Counted from the first letter of the stretch, positions 22,019-33,406 are shown. The stretch is DNA of 64,000 bases from Psettodes erumei (GCA_016785225.1 JAFBJZ010000103.1:396501-460500), one strand, 5' to 3'. Notes: generated by a model from the letters alone, not told the origin. Program-made: numbers and translations.

Positions 22019-22691
22019 AAACTATCAACAAGCTCATCAGGTGGAAATGCATTGAAAATCACCTTGCCTTTGGAGGCCATGTTGGCAACTCTATTGACAT
22101 CTCATAGACCACTAAGGGAGGGATGGTTTTAGTTTACTTGAGTTGTTTTATCGGTCTTGCGCTTGTCTTTCATGCGTTGTCTTATCTGTAGATATCATTC
22201 ATTTAGTTACTCAAGTTTATTACTGATGTTTTATAGTCTTCACTATTCGCCTCCCCTACAAGCCAACATGGGTCTCATGTTGCAACTGTAAGACTCACAT
22301 TTTGGAGACATGGAGTGCCTCAGCCAAACAGTCGATCACACTGTACAAAAGTAGAGGAGATTATACAAGTGGCTGGATGAAAAGTATTTTCTTGTTTACT
22401 TCATTAACATTTATTGTTCGAGGACAAGCAAACACATGATTTGGACAACTAAAGTGTTGAAGGCCAGTGTCAAAGTAAGTGCAGAACAGGAGGAGAAGGT
22501 CAAGAATGGAGCAGGAGGCAGGTGATGCTGGAGAAGAAACTGAGGAAGATTGTGAGTGTGAACAGAAAGAGGTGAAATAGTCATATTGTAATTCTCCGCC
22601 TGTCCGGCGACACAGCACAAAGTGTCAGGCCTTTCAGAAAGTGGAGGTGACTCCTGGTCAGCGTCGCCTACTCGCAGCTTGGTGACAAGAC
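22019..22691. other. Spacer of the inverted duplication
   Basis: Unique sequence between the arms, bounded by the two divergent receptor promoters. The open frames on the minus strand at 22361-22707 overlap each other and show no recognisable domain. No gene is called. Confidence 0.5.
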
Positions 22692-22754
22692 AAGACATTA
22701 ATTCCATTAATCCCCTGGATGTTGCGTAATATCTGCTAAGGTGGTAGGAGAGGC

Positions 22755-22884
22755 TTCCTCCTGAGAACAGTCGTATTCATAAAACTGATGAACATGACTT
22801 CACTGCAGAGAGAAAGGCGACTGATGCAGAAAGGCAATCACAGTCGATTACCTTCCTGACCCTCCAGACTGCTCAGCAAAGCTG
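22755..22884 (+). promoter_or_regulatory. Promoter and leader exon of gene 9
   Basis: TTCCTCCTGAGAAC (22755-22768), TATA-like TTCATAAAAC (22776-22785) and a leader exon ending CAAAGCTG|GTGAGT after 22884, a near-perfect donor. The acceptor CAACCCAG ends at 23163, immediately before the ATG. Confidence 0.65.
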
Positions 22885-23163
22885 GTGAGTGAAAATATAA
22901 GGAGGATGCTTCATTTGTTTGTATTACAGTGGTTCTTACATGATGCCAGAGCAATGATTTGATAATTTGCCATTTTTTGACTGCACTTTGAATACTTGTG
23001 CACTCTAATTTAAGAAGAAGCTAAAAATGACAATTGTATTATTCATGACAATCATCATTTCTCTTTGTGGAGGTTTCTGTCAGTGCCTGGGTCATGACAA
23101 TTTGCATTACTCATGATTTTTCCCTTCTCTTTCTCTTGCTTGTTTTATATCTGTGCAACCCAG

Positions 23164-24123
23164 ATGGAAAACTACACATACAACAGCCTCACTCTTCAGC
23201 TCGAGGGGTTAAGAGTCACCAAGACTAACAAGTACCCCATCTTTATCTTCCTGCTTTTGAGCTATTTGTTCATCTTAATCGCCAACTTGGGCATTGTGGT
23301 CTTGATATGGACAGACAAAAGCCTGCACCAGCCGATGTATCTCCTCTTCTGTAACCTGTCCATCAATGATATCATTGGAAACTCGCTCCTGGTTCCCCGG
23401 GTGCTCGCAGACATCCTGGTGCCTCCCTCTGAGCGCCTCATTCACTACTACGAGTGTCTGATGCAAGCTTTCACCACGCATATGTTTAGCACTAATGCTC
23501 ACACTGTGCTCATGATTATGGCCTTTGACAGGTATGTGGCCATCTGCAATCCCCTGCGGTACACAACCGTAATGACAGACAAAATGGTGATGAAGCTGAC
23601 AGTTTCTGCCTGGGGAGTGGCCTTTGTTTTAGTTGCCATTCTGCTCGGTCTGACCATTAGACTGAACCGATGCAGGACTCTGATCACAAACCCTTACTGT
23701 GACAACGCCTCACTGTTCAAGCTCTCCTGTGAGAGTGTCTTCATCAATAACATCTATGGGCTCACGTTCACCGTAGTCCTGCTCTCGTCATCTATCGGCA
23801 GCATAATCCTGACTTATTCTAAGATTACAGCAGCCTGTTTGACCAGTAAGAGCAAGTCTTTGAACAGTAAAGCCTTAAAGACCTGCAGCACTCACCTGTG
23901 CCTCTATCTGATCATGCTCACCAGCGGGTCAGTCCTCATCACATTGCATCGCTTCCCTGAGTATGCAGAGTACAGGAAGATTTCAGCCATCCTCTTTAAC
24001 GTTGTTCCCGGCAGCCTCAACCCTGTCATCTACGGGCTGCAGTCCCAAGAAATATACAGGTGTTTGTCAAATATATTCCACCTGAAGAAAGGTACACTCG
24101 TGCGGTGGCACTTTTTAAGTTAA
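23164..24123 (+). CDS. Odorant receptor, subfamily A (gene 9), right arm of inverted pair
   Basis: A receptor of 319 residues and the inverted copy of gene 8. Differences seen: Arg for Ser in the N-terminal LEGL(R/S)V, Ile for Met in TM2 (NDIIGN), HMFSTNAH for HMFGANAH in TM3, and a tail of VRWHFLS that replaces the LF stop of gene 8 through a short insertion with the palindromic word GTGCGGTGGCAC. Start at 23164 as for gene 8; the upstream in-frame ATG at 23113 lies in the intron. All receptor hallmarks are intact. Confidence 0.95.
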   Translation: MENYTYNSLTLQLEGLRVTKTNKYPIFIFLLLSYLFILIANLGIVVLIWTDKSLHQPMYLLFCNLSINDIIGNSLLVPRVLADILVPPSERLIHYYECLMQAFTTHMFSTNAHTVLMIMAFDRYVAICNPLRYTTVMTDKMVMKLTVSAWGVAFVLVAILLGLTIRLNRCRTLITNPYCDNASLFKLSCESVFINNIYGLTFTVVLLSSSIGSIILTYSKITAACLTSKSKSLNSKALKTCSTHLCLYLIMLTSGSVLITLHRFPEYAEYRKISAILFNVVPGSLNPVIYGLQSQEIYRCLSNIFHLKKGTLVRWHFLS

Positions 24124-24180
24124 TGTGTCTTTACATTAATACAATATTATTTTGACATTTTCATACTAATTAGATCAAAG

Positions 24181-26293
24181 TGTGGAAAAACAAGACAAGA
24201 AAATCTGTTTATTCAAAGAATGAAACATAATAAAATTGTGTCACTTTTTGAAGAATTTGTGATTTCACAGTGCTTTTGTGTTTGTAAGATCCTCTGGGCT
24301 CTGTTTTAACAATCTAAGCACAAAAGGCAAGTTCATTTATAGGCCGTGTCCTACTTCACTACTTATTGGGCATTTCTTACTATATAAGATGCAGATATGA
24401 TGTTATCATCTGTATAGTTTTTAAGTTCCATGAAGGCAGCCAACAATTTGATAGTTTAACCGAACTAACATATCCAAAACATTTAATCTGAACAATTGGA
24501 AAATTGGAGATGGGATCAGGAGAAATGCTTTTTGTTACTTAGATAGACATGGAAACTGCCAAACTGGTCAAACTCCCTCAGTTCAGGATGTCTGACTGCC
24601 GTTGTTATGAATTTTGTTCAGCTGTCCACATTATGAGTCCATCTGCCTCAACCTCTTCTTACACCAAGTCCTCACCCTCACATTTAATGAGTTACTTTAC
24701 GGAGACTTACTTTTTGTCCTCAAAAGGATGACGAGTCCCCACAGTGTGACTATATACAGATTTACAGTATGTCCTCACAGCATGAGTAATACAAGTACAC
24801 ATGTACACAAGCAATTAAAGTAGAGCAAAAAATCCTATAATTAATCATTAATTGGGAGGTTATACAAGAAGCAGATGGCCATTACTGTGGCAACAAAGGC
24901 AGTTATGTTTCTCTGTTTTCTTTGTTTGCAGCCACAAAGGTAACTAAAATTATGTCCCTCAGGTATTCATTTTGCTTCATTGCGTACAATTGACATTTTT
25001 AATGCAAAAGATCTGATGCAACTTTGTGTAATTAATGTTCCTTCATCTCTCATTATAATTGCCATTATAATTATGAAAAGGCAAAATGTGACGCTCAGGT
25101 GAAGTTCTGCTGACAGAGCAGTGAGAAGCCTGATCTACAAATTCTGGTGAGAGGATGTTGACTTTTTAAATATTTTATAAATCATGGTTTAAGTATTACA
25201 AATTCTCTTTTGTACAGATGTTTTAAAGGTTTTTGTTTGTGCCTTCAAACTGAGCTCATGCACAGATTAAATAATACCGCTGCTTGTTGATAGCAAATTT
25301 GTCTACATCCACTCGCCTGTTCATCTGTCTGCTGAGGAGACATGGAGCTTCTGCTGTTTGATATTTCACCTGAAAGCTCCAGAGGTCTGTGAGGTTTTGT
25401 TATTGTTGTTGTTGCTTTTCATTTTATGCTAAAATCTCTCAATTCCTTGAAAATGATTTGGCATAAGAGCCTCTTCAGCAAATGTTTCAAAGGCTTATTG
25501 GAGCTTAAACTCTAATTAACCCAAGAGCAAAAGAAGCTCCTTCAGATTTTGTGTTAAATTTACTTCAGGTCATTATACTGCAGATTTTCAAGCCTTGTTT
25601 TTTATTGACTAGTTTTACTCCGCTGCTGTACCTGCAATGGTAATTAGTTCTTTTATAAATTGATTATCAATTGTCTATGATGTTTTTTCTGTTTTTCTGT
25701 TGCAATGTAATGAAGTGGTAAGATTGAAACTGAGCTTCCTCATTTGAAGATTACACAATGAAGAAATAAGTTCTCTCAAGTATTGTAATTACAAATGGGG
25801 AATACAATGTTATGTTATATGGGCTGTGCATAAAATATGCTCTTTTTGTTTTATGCTAATCTCCACAGTAATGTTATTTCAATTTATTAGACAGATATCA
25901 GAAATCCGATTTCATGTGTACTAGCCTACAGGATGTTTTCAGAGATATTCAACTTGACTCCTGGCAAACTGAACTGATGTGTTGTAACTGTAGTACACTT
26001 TTGAAATAATAATGAGTTCAAAATCATGTTTACATATAATATAAAATTAGCTGATTAAAAACTTTCATTATGTTTCTGAGCCATTTAAAAAAGAGGATCA
26101 TAGGTATCACCAACTCTGGAATATCATGGGGTAAAGATGATGTCTTACCATATTAGCCAATACATTATGGCACGGAATGAAAACCCCATCACTTAAACTA
26201 GAAGCATGTTCGGAAGAGATCTCTTCATGGACAGTGTGAACAGGATGAATTATAGCAGCGAGCAGAAATTAAACCAGTTTGTTTTAAAACAGT
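24181..26293. other. Intergenic region before the split receptor
   Basis: 2.1 kb of AT-rich sequence. Short open frames at 24549-24823 overlap each other and match nothing I know. A leader exon for the split receptor could lie near its right end: the text at 26227-26255 reads ATGGACAGTGTGAACAGG and then codes N-Y-S-S, like a receptor N-terminus, but I could not join it to the next exon in frame with confidence. Confidence 0.4.
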
Positions 26294-28438
26294 GTGTGGG
26301 ACATGCAACATCCAAATACTTTCTACCAGTGCTGGATCAAAAAACAACAAAAAATAACACATTACAACAACGTGTCCATTTCACCCCCCTCCCCCTCCCC
26401 TCCAGATTCTTACCTGTCCTGGTCGACCAATCACAGATCCAGCTCTGTTAACGACACCTTGGAGCAAGAAGCAGTCAGCTTTTTCATCATCCAGGGTCTC
26501 GCTAGCCTCGGCGAGAAAAAGATGATCCTTTGTGTCATCCTGTTGCTGGGTTATATCATCATCCTGGGTGGAAACAGCTTGATTATCTTGGTGGTAAAAA
26601 ACAAACCCAAAAAACTGGCAGCTGCATCATCACACCAAAGTCTGACAAACTGTCATAATGAGTAGTTGAGTTGTAATTTTAGAGCAAATACCTTTGTGCT
26701 CTAAGTCCCAAATTGTATTCTAGCTAATGAGACCAAGAAAGGGCTTCCTCATTTCAATGTTCAATTTAACTGCTTTGAACATTAAAAGTCTAGCTGGCTA
26801 TATAAGTTCATCTTCACTTGCCTTTTATTTTGTTGCCAGACAAATTCTGTTGTTGAAAATAAATGAAGCCTATTGAAAACTGTCTTCATTTTGTTTGGAG
26901 TCAAGGTCTCAACTAGCATGCTTATATCTCTTTCTTTTTGCTGTACCTGCTGGTGGAAACATCACCAGCAAGTTAACGTTAAAGTGATTAGCTCCTAGCT
27001 AGCATGTCAAGTCCACAGGTTCAACCTGCGCTAACTGTAGGCTAATAGAAATTAATGAATGACGGCTCTTTTAATTCTCACCTGTTTTTTTTTGTTTTTT
27101 TTAAGTCTGATAGATTGTGCTGCCAGCCCGTTGACAATGTAGTGCAGTTAGCAACAACATCATCATCGAAAAAAAGCAATAACATCATCAATGTGTAGCT
27201 AACCACAACCAGTTCAGAAATCATGCATGTTATCCATGTGCCTCCTAGCCCCATGGATTTTCTGAATACTTGAAAAGCCCTGTACTCTTTAAAATGCCTA
27301 AAATATCAGTAAGTAGTTACTGGTACAGTTACTGGTTAAATGACAAAAGGGGTGAAAGGGGGTGTTAGCTTTACAAGGGGGATGAATTTTGACCATTTTT
27401 ATATAAGGGGATGGGGACGGCCCTCTCAAATCAACTACTGGTAGTAATCTGTCTCTGTCCTTTCTCATGCAGGCACTGACTGACCCAAAGCTCACTTCTC
27501 CCATGTACTTCTTCCTCTTAAACCTGTCCTTTGTTGACATGGTCTACACCACCACCACGATCCCCAACATGCTGTCTGGATTCCTGAGAGATGTGTCAAC
27601 CATCTCTGTTCCGGGCTGCTTCTTCCAAATGTATTTCTTCATTCAGCTAGCCGTTACTGGCCGTGCCATCCTGACCGTCATGGCTTACGACCGCTATGTG
27701 GCCATCTGCAACCCTCTGCGCTACACCACTATTATGACCCGACCTGTCCAGCTGCTCCTCATCACAGGGGCCTGGGGATTCGGTGCTATCTGCACGCTGC
27801 CAGCCAACACCATGGCCTGGCAGCAACCTTACTGTGGCCCCAACATTGTGAGGCACGGCTGGTGTGACCTGTCGTCTGTAAGGCGACTAGTGTGCGCTGA
27901 CACCTCAGTGGATAATATTGTATCCATCTCCTTTGCCCTGGTAGCGCTTCTGACCACCGGAGTCCTTATTCTCACCTCCTACATCCTCATTGGTATTTCG
28001 ATATCGAGCATGGGTGTCACTCAGAGGCTGAAGGTATTCGGGACATGTGCCGCTCACCTGACTGTGGTGTCCATCTCTTACACCTCAGCCTCCTTCGTGT
28101 ACATCTCCTATCGGTTGGGAAACTTTTCACCAGAGGTATGAAACTCAAATCATGATAATGCTGCTTTGTTTTTTCAGGAGCTCACTCATGGCAAATTTCA
28201 TGCTGATCACAAGTCAACAGACTGCCAAGCTTGTGCTAAATAAAGCATTGTTTCTGACTGGTTGTTTTAGGTTCGTATCATTGTGTCAGTGCTGTACTCT
28301 GCTCTGACTCCTTTCCTGAACCCAGTGATCTACAGTCTGAGGAACAAGGAGCTACAGGAGTCCATCAGAAGGACTCTGATCTGCCTGAGACCCGCTGGTG
28401 CTGTTTCGCCCATGACGGATGTCAACACAGTATCATGA
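26294..28438 (+). CDS. Odorant receptor split into three or more coding exons (gene 10)
   Basis: A different receptor lineage from its neighbours. Exon A ends at 26593 (GNSLIILV, donor GTAAAA); exon B is 27473-28135 (acceptor CTCATGCAG, donor GTATGA); exon C is 28271-28438 (acceptor GTTGTTTTAG, stop TGA). Both introns (879 and 135 bp) are phase 0 and the joined frame is open. Joined features: TM1 with GN, DPKLTSPMYFFLLNLS into TM2, MAYDRYVAICNPLRYTTIM after TM3, loop 2 cysteines (QPYCGPN, GWCDLSS, LVCADTS), RLKVFGTCAAHL in TM6 and NPVIYSLRNKEL in TM7, as in mammal-like class II receptors. The start is unsure: exon A is open from 26294, but an acceptor CCCTCCAG at 26405 and the sequon NDT at about 26441 suggest a real exon from 26406 with the initiator ATG further upstream. 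The 5' bound here is therefore provisional. Confidence 0.8.
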
Positions 28439-29332
28439 CTCAGAATGAAAAACTGACAATGATTTTAAGTAGTCTTTTTAAATTAATGTACCAGTCATGT
28501 GATGTGTTTGTTCAGCTATCTATTAACATACACAAAATTGAATACGTCTTAAATTCATGTTTAAGAATTACATTTTCATTAAATGTGTTAATGAACAGTC
28601 CTTTCCAGGACAGTAAATTTAGGTTTTTTTTTCCATAAAGCTGTTTGAATTTGTCAAGGGTTTTAATATTAACATTTACATTTAACATTTGCATTGTGAT
28701 GTAGGTGTAGCAATTACTTTATTATTGTTAGCAGTAATAATGATTATATCTTATATCTATCTATTAAACATAATAACTGGGTTACCTGTGGACAGGTGTT
28801 TTTGAGTATACCAGTACTTTTTATACTCAAGAGTCAAAGTACCTACATATCATACAGTAAAATTGAAAATAAAATTCTTTCAAAACAATTATAGTATTTA
28901 AAATATAAATATCATAATATAATATACAAAATATGTATGTAAAACACATCAACACAGAGATTTTATTCAAGTGTACAGTGTGATGTTTAATACTTGTAGG
29001 AAAATCGATTGTTGTATTGAATACAAAATCATTTCCTTGCAACAATGCAAGCTTCATCATGAACTGTCATCCTGTCTCAAATGAGTCAACATGTGACCAG
29101 TAGAAAAATGTTTTAAATCAGTTATACAATCATCAAAAAAAAGACAAAAACTTATCATTGTGCTTCTTATCTTCAAACAGCTTCTGCCAACTGCAGCAAA
29201 ACAATATTCTTTCAATTTCACTAATAAAAAGCTTTGAGTGAGAACAAATGTATACCTTATCTCCTCTATGATTGTTTATGTTGAGGAGGAATGAACTCCA
29301 GTCTCATCACAAGTTGTGTGCATTTTAAGGAG
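28439..29332. other. Intergenic region between convergent genes 10 and 11
   Basis: AT-rich, no gene seen. This is the 3'-to-3' boundary between plus-strand gene 10 and minus-strand gene 11. Confidence 0.5.
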
Positions 29333-30277
29333 TTATTTATGAATTTGTCCTTTGTTCTTGTGATACAAACTGACAATCTTCTGTCGGAGCTCTTTACACT
29401 GCACGCCGTAGATGACTGGGTTCAGTGCTGGGGGGATGACGTGGAACAGGACAGAGGCTACCTTCCCAGTGTCCACCCACTGTGGGTTCCTGTGCATGAT
29501 CATGGGGGTGAAGGATGACACCAACATGATGATGTATACGGCCAGGTGGGTGGCGCAGGTCTGCAGCGCTTTGCTGTTCAAAGCCCTGTTCTTGCTGTTC
29601 AGACACATGATGGTGATCCTCAGGTAGGTGAGCGCAATGCTGCCAAGGGACGAGCCCAGGATGACCACAGCACTGCCAAGGCCGTAGATGTGGTTGATGA
29701 GGAGATTCTGGCAGGAAAGCTTGAACAAGGAGGCGTTATCACAGAATGGATTGACTATAACCTGTCTGCAGCGGGTCAGGCGGGTGGTGAGGCTCAAGAG
29801 GATTGCAACGGAGATGAAGGCTGCCACCCAAGCCCCCGCTGACAGCTTCAACACCATCCTTTTGGTCACAATTGTGGCATATCGCAGGGGGTTACAGATG
29901 GCCACATAGCGGTCAAAGGCCATGATCATGAGCACTGTGTGAGAGGTGCCTGCATGGAAGTGAGCACAGAAGGCCTGAACTACACAGTCAATGTACTGGA
30001 CATACCGCTCTGTTACTGGAGTGAAAACATCGCTCAACAAGCGAGGGATGATGGCTGTTGCCCCGAAAGCATCGTTAATACTCATGTTGCAGAAGAGCAG
30101 ATACATGGGATGGTGGAGGCTCCTCTCCATGGTGATCAGGACCACCAGGCTGAGGTTGGACACCATGATGAAGATGTAGATGACGAGGAGGACGGTGAAG
30201 GCAGGGATGGAGGACTGAGGTGTGACCTTCAACCCTTGGATGGATATAATATCTGCTCTGAAAGTTTGATTCTCCAT
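29333..30277 (-). CDS. Odorant receptor, subfamily B (gene 11)
   Basis: A receptor of 314 residues, start MENQTF at 30277. First of the subfamily B group: N-x-T at 3-5, LKVTPQSS before TM1, PMYLLFCNMSINDAFGA in TM2, Cys98 in YIDCVVQAF, DRY 122-124, RCRQVIVNPFCDNASLFKLSC in and after loop 2, KALQTCATH in TM6 and NPVIYG in TM7. It is the most diverged B member: it has RYVQYIDC, HRNPQWVDTGK where the others have HRFP..SD.RK in extracellular loop 3, and a basic tail. No AG lies next to the ATG; the nearest good acceptor is TGTGACCCAG, about 44 nt upstream. Confidence 0.95.
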   Translation of the reverse strand: MENQTFRADIISIQGLKVTPQSSIPAFTVLLVIYIFIMVSNLSLVVLITMERSLHHPMYLLFCNMSINDAFGATAIIPRLLSDVFTPVTERYVQYIDCVVQAFCAHFHAGTSHTVLMIMAFDRYVAICNPLRYATIVTKRMVLKLSAGAWVAAFISVAILLSLTTRLTRCRQVIVNPFCDNASLFKLSCQNLLINHIYGLGSAVVILGSSLGSIALTYLRITIMCLNSKNRALNSKALQTCATHLAVYIIMLVSSFTPMIMHRNPQWVDTGKVASVLFHVIPPALNPVIYGVQCKELRQKIVSLYHKNKGQIHK

Positions 30278-30742
30278 CCCCGGTGAGGATCATACACAGA
30301 AAATTCAGTCAACCCTGGGTCACATCAGAGACAAGAGAAAAAGATGATGAAACAAATTATTTTACTGCACTGAAGGAAAAAGACAGTATTCTCAGACATT
30401 AATTTCTATACTTGTAATGTGACATTACGCGTTTCAGATGTAAAACTGTTTCAATCAGAATGGGAAACAGGTAGAAACCTTCTACACTGCAGTTGCTGAG
30501 GAAGCTAGAATCACAATCAAATGGTGGGATTACACTACTGTGCTAAGTGGTTAAACAGGACACATGTCTGTCTCCTGCACAATAACTCAGAAACGCTCCT
30601 GCAGTCCCAGTTTTTTTGTTCATGTCATTCAAACTTGTTTAAGCATAGCATATTAATAGTACATTTAAAGAAAAAGTATCCTTTAACCCTTTAACACACA
30701 CCACAGATGTCTTGTTTTTGCAGTAAAGTTCTGTTTTATATA

Positions 30743-30744
30743 GT

Positions 30745-30780
<36 letters not shown>
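30743..30780. repeat. (GT)n microsatellite
   Basis: About 15 GT units at 30749-30778. It abuts the 3' end of the probable leader exon of gene 11, just where the donor is expected on the minus strand, where it reads as (CA)n. Confidence 0.95.
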
Positions 30781-30875
30781 CGTACTGCACATGAACCTCC
30801 TCCAGCCAGACTGGACTTGGATTCACACACAGCTTTTATTAAGCTCCACTGTTCTGTCACCAGGCAACTGTTGCC
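30780..30875 (-). promoter_or_regulatory. Promoter and leader exon of gene 11
   Basis: On the minus strand: a palindrome GGCAACAGTTGCC (30875-30863) joined to GTTGCCTGGTGAC, an RFX X-box-like element (30868-30856); TATA-like TTAATAAAAGC (30842-30832); then a leader exon sharing CTGGCTGGAGGAGG with genes 12-14. The donor found in those genes (CAACAGAG|GTAAAC) is not conserved; GCA|GTACGC is the only candidate before the (CA)n run. Confidence 0.55.
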
Positions 30876-32476
30876 GTAAACATATGGCAACTAACTGTAG
30901 TTTTTTTGGTGGCTTTTTTTTTAGTTAGGTAGGTATGTGTTTAATGTTCATGCAGCATGTTAAGTTTTGTTGGTTAGGGTTCCCATTTTATTGGGAAAGG
31001 CCAATTAAACAAATCATTACATAATGATTCCTAACACAGCTATAATAAGTACTTAATTACTTAAGTAGTTAAATACTTTTAGTACTACTACTTAACAACA
31101 CATGAAAGTAAAACATCTTTAATACAAAGAGTAAAGAGAGGGCAGAGAATATGTTAGAGGTTTCTTAAAGAGGGATGCAAACTTTTGTAATGATAGAATT
31201 TCCATCATTTCATTATAACTTTCATTTTTTGTTAGTTTTGATGATAGAAAATTTGTGCTTGCTCAATGTGCATAAAACATTGAATTGACGTTTTGTTATT
31301 AAAAAAGGTGCAAAACTACTTCTGCACTCAACTGTCAGAAGTCTTGAGTCTTGAGTCAGAAGTTGTTTCAGTAACTTAGCTAGCTAGCTAACATATAACC
31401 TATTGTGTTAGCCAGTTGGCTAACATATTACCTATTTATTTAATGTGATACGTTCATCAGCTAGGTAACACATATGTTAACTAAGTATTCGTGATACATT
31501 TGCTAGCTACCGAACATTTAGTACACTTAGTTAGCTAATGTACGTTAGCTTGTTAGTTACATTAGCTAACTAAGAAATGAATAAGCTAACTAGCTAATGT
31601 TAGAGGTCGTGCTCCCTCTCGTTACTATTAAAGAAAGCTTCTTGAATATCATAACTGTACTCTTCTGGAAGCCCTACAGGTTAATGGATTTAAATAATTG
31701 CATAGTCTTGACTTTAAGCTTCTGAACATAATAACCATTAATTCTACTTAACTGCTGTATGTATGCTCATAACTCATCATTATTGACTAGTGAGCTACAG
31801 ACAGTCAAAAGGAAGCCATAGCAGGTAAACAGATATGAAAAATTGTGTATGTGTAAAAGTTTATGTCGTATGTGTGTATGACTCGTTTTCTGCAGTTATT
31901 GTGTGATTTGTACCATTTTGTATGCTGTCTTGTTGGTGGTGAACAATGACAGTTATAAAATTTAAAAAAACTTTAGCATGCAAAAAACTAGGTTATTAGT
32001 TAATCTGAAAATCTAAACCTTGATAGATTCAATAAAGATTAGCTGACTTCTAATTGGATGTATGATTGAATCTTGATAAACTGGAGTGCCAGTGCAACTA
32101 ATGTATATTCGTAATAAATAAAAACAGACACATTAAATGTTTGTACAAATATTTTCTCTAGTTAAGTAACTAATGTAATATTAACATAAATAAAGCACAA
32201 TAACTAATCATTTTTCTTTGAAGACATACATACACATCTACATTGTAATACTTTAGAATTAAGATGCATAGCACTACTTCAAATTATCACAATTAGTAAA
32301 TTGATTACACCTACAGGTGCCCCGCTGTCAGGTGTCGTATACATCTGTATATTTCCATCAAAATGAAGAGAAAAAGACAAGGACAAGTAAGACAACAATG
32401 GAAGACAGACCTATTGGTCAAGGGTTCACATGATGAATTTTGAAAATCTTAATCTCACAGCTTCAGTTCTGCAATG
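30876..32476. other. Intergenic region with a TTAGC-rich palindromic stretch
   Basis: No gene. Text from 31370 to 31610 is dense in TAGCTAAC/GTTAGCTA words that pair with each other, for example TAGCTAGCTAGCTAAC and TTAGCCAGTTGGCTAA. It could fold extensively and may be an old MITE cluster. Confidence 0.5.
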
Positions 32477-33406
32477 TTATTTTTTCTTTGTAAACATGAG
32501 GATAATTTTTTCTCTGACCGCTTTGATTTGCAGTCCGTAGATAACAGCATTCATAGAAGGAGGAATGACATGGAACAAGATGGACGCCACCTTCCTGTGG
32601 TCTGATAAGCTCTGGAAACGATGGAGGATGATGATGATGATGCCTGAAATGAGGAGGATGATGTACACTGCCAGGTGAGTGGTGCAGGTCTGCAGCGCTT
32701 TGCTGTTCAGAGCCTTGTTCTTGCTGCTCAAACAGACTGTGGCGATCCTCAGGTAGGTGAGTGTGATACTGCTGAGGGAGCAGGCCATTGCTGCCATGGC
32801 ACTGCCTAGACCATAGATGTGGTTTAAGAGAACATTTTCACAGGACAGCTTGAACAAGGAGACGTTATCACAGAATGGGTTGTTTACAACACGCCTGCAG
32901 CGTGACAGCCGAAAATTGAGACCCATCAGGACTGCAATCAAAAAGAAGACGATCCCCCAGGCTGATGCCGACAGTGTCACCACCCTCCTCTTGGTCATGA
33001 TGGAGGCATAGTGCAGGGGGTTGCAGATGGCCACATATCGATCAAAAGCCATTATAATGAGCACTGTGTGAGAGGTGCCGCCATGAAAGTGAGCGCAAAA
33101 AGCCTGAATGACACACTCATAATAATGAATGTACCTCTGTGTCATAGGAGTAAAAACATCGCTCAGCAAACGAGGAATAATGGCTGTAGCCCCAAAAGCG
33201 TCATTAATACTCATGTTGCAGAATAGCAGATACATGGGCTGGTGGAGGGTCCGCTCCATGGTTATCAGGACCAGCAGGCCGAGGTTGGACATCATGATGA
33301 AGACGTAGATGAGGAGGAGGAGGACAAAGACAGGGACAGAGGACTGAGAGGTGACTTTTAATCCTTCGATGAATATAATATCTGCATTGAAGGTTTGGTT
33401 ATCCAT
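32477..33406 (-). CDS. Odorant receptor, subfamily B (gene 12)
   Basis: A receptor of 309 residues. The frame is open to 33541, but TTCCTCCCTCTACAG, a strong acceptor, ends one base before the ATG at 33406 (MDNQTFNADI), so the longer frame is intron. It has N-x-T 3-5, DRY 122-124 preceded by TVLIIM (others TVLMIM), CNPLHY, RCRRVVNNPFCDNVSLFKLSC (Val for the usual Ala), KALQTCTTH and NAVIYG in TM7 where Ala replaces Pro. NAVIYG is shared with genes 13-16. The tail is short and basic. Confidence 0.95.
   Translation of the reverse strand: MDNQTFNADIIFIEGLKVTSQSSVPVFVLLLLIYVFIMMSNLGLLVLITMERTLHQPMYLLFCNMSINDAFGATAIIPRLLSDVFTPMTQRYIHYYECVIQAFCAHFHGGTSHTVLIIMAFDRYVAICNPLHYASIMTKRRVVTLSASAWGIVFFLIAVLMGLNFRLSRCRRVVNNPFCDNVSLFKLSCENVLLNHIYGLGSAMAAMACSLSSITLTYLRIATVCLSSKNKALNSKALQTCTTHLAVYIILLISGIIIIILHRFQSLSDHRKVASILFHVIPPSMNAVIYGLQIKAVREKIILMFTKKK

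Larger units (their letters stand above)
20340..24180. repeat. Inverted duplication (two ~1.5-1.7 kb arms, ~0.67 kb spacer)
   Basis: Left arm about 20340-22018, right arm about 22692-24180, in opposite orientation. Matches seen: the receptors themselves; GTGCACTCTAATTTAAGAAG beside them; the block with TTCATAAAA and CCTGAGAACAG; TTCAGGGGATTAAT against ATCCAGGGGATTAAT at the inner edge; and TATTTTGACATTTTCA beyond the 3' ends. Each arm holds one receptor with its leader exon, and the two promoters face outward from the spacer, head to head. Confidence 0.9.

Noticed and set aside
22361..22707. Two overlapping frames in the inverted-duplication spacer
   Set aside because: Different frames, no recognisable domain, no splice or promoter signals found.
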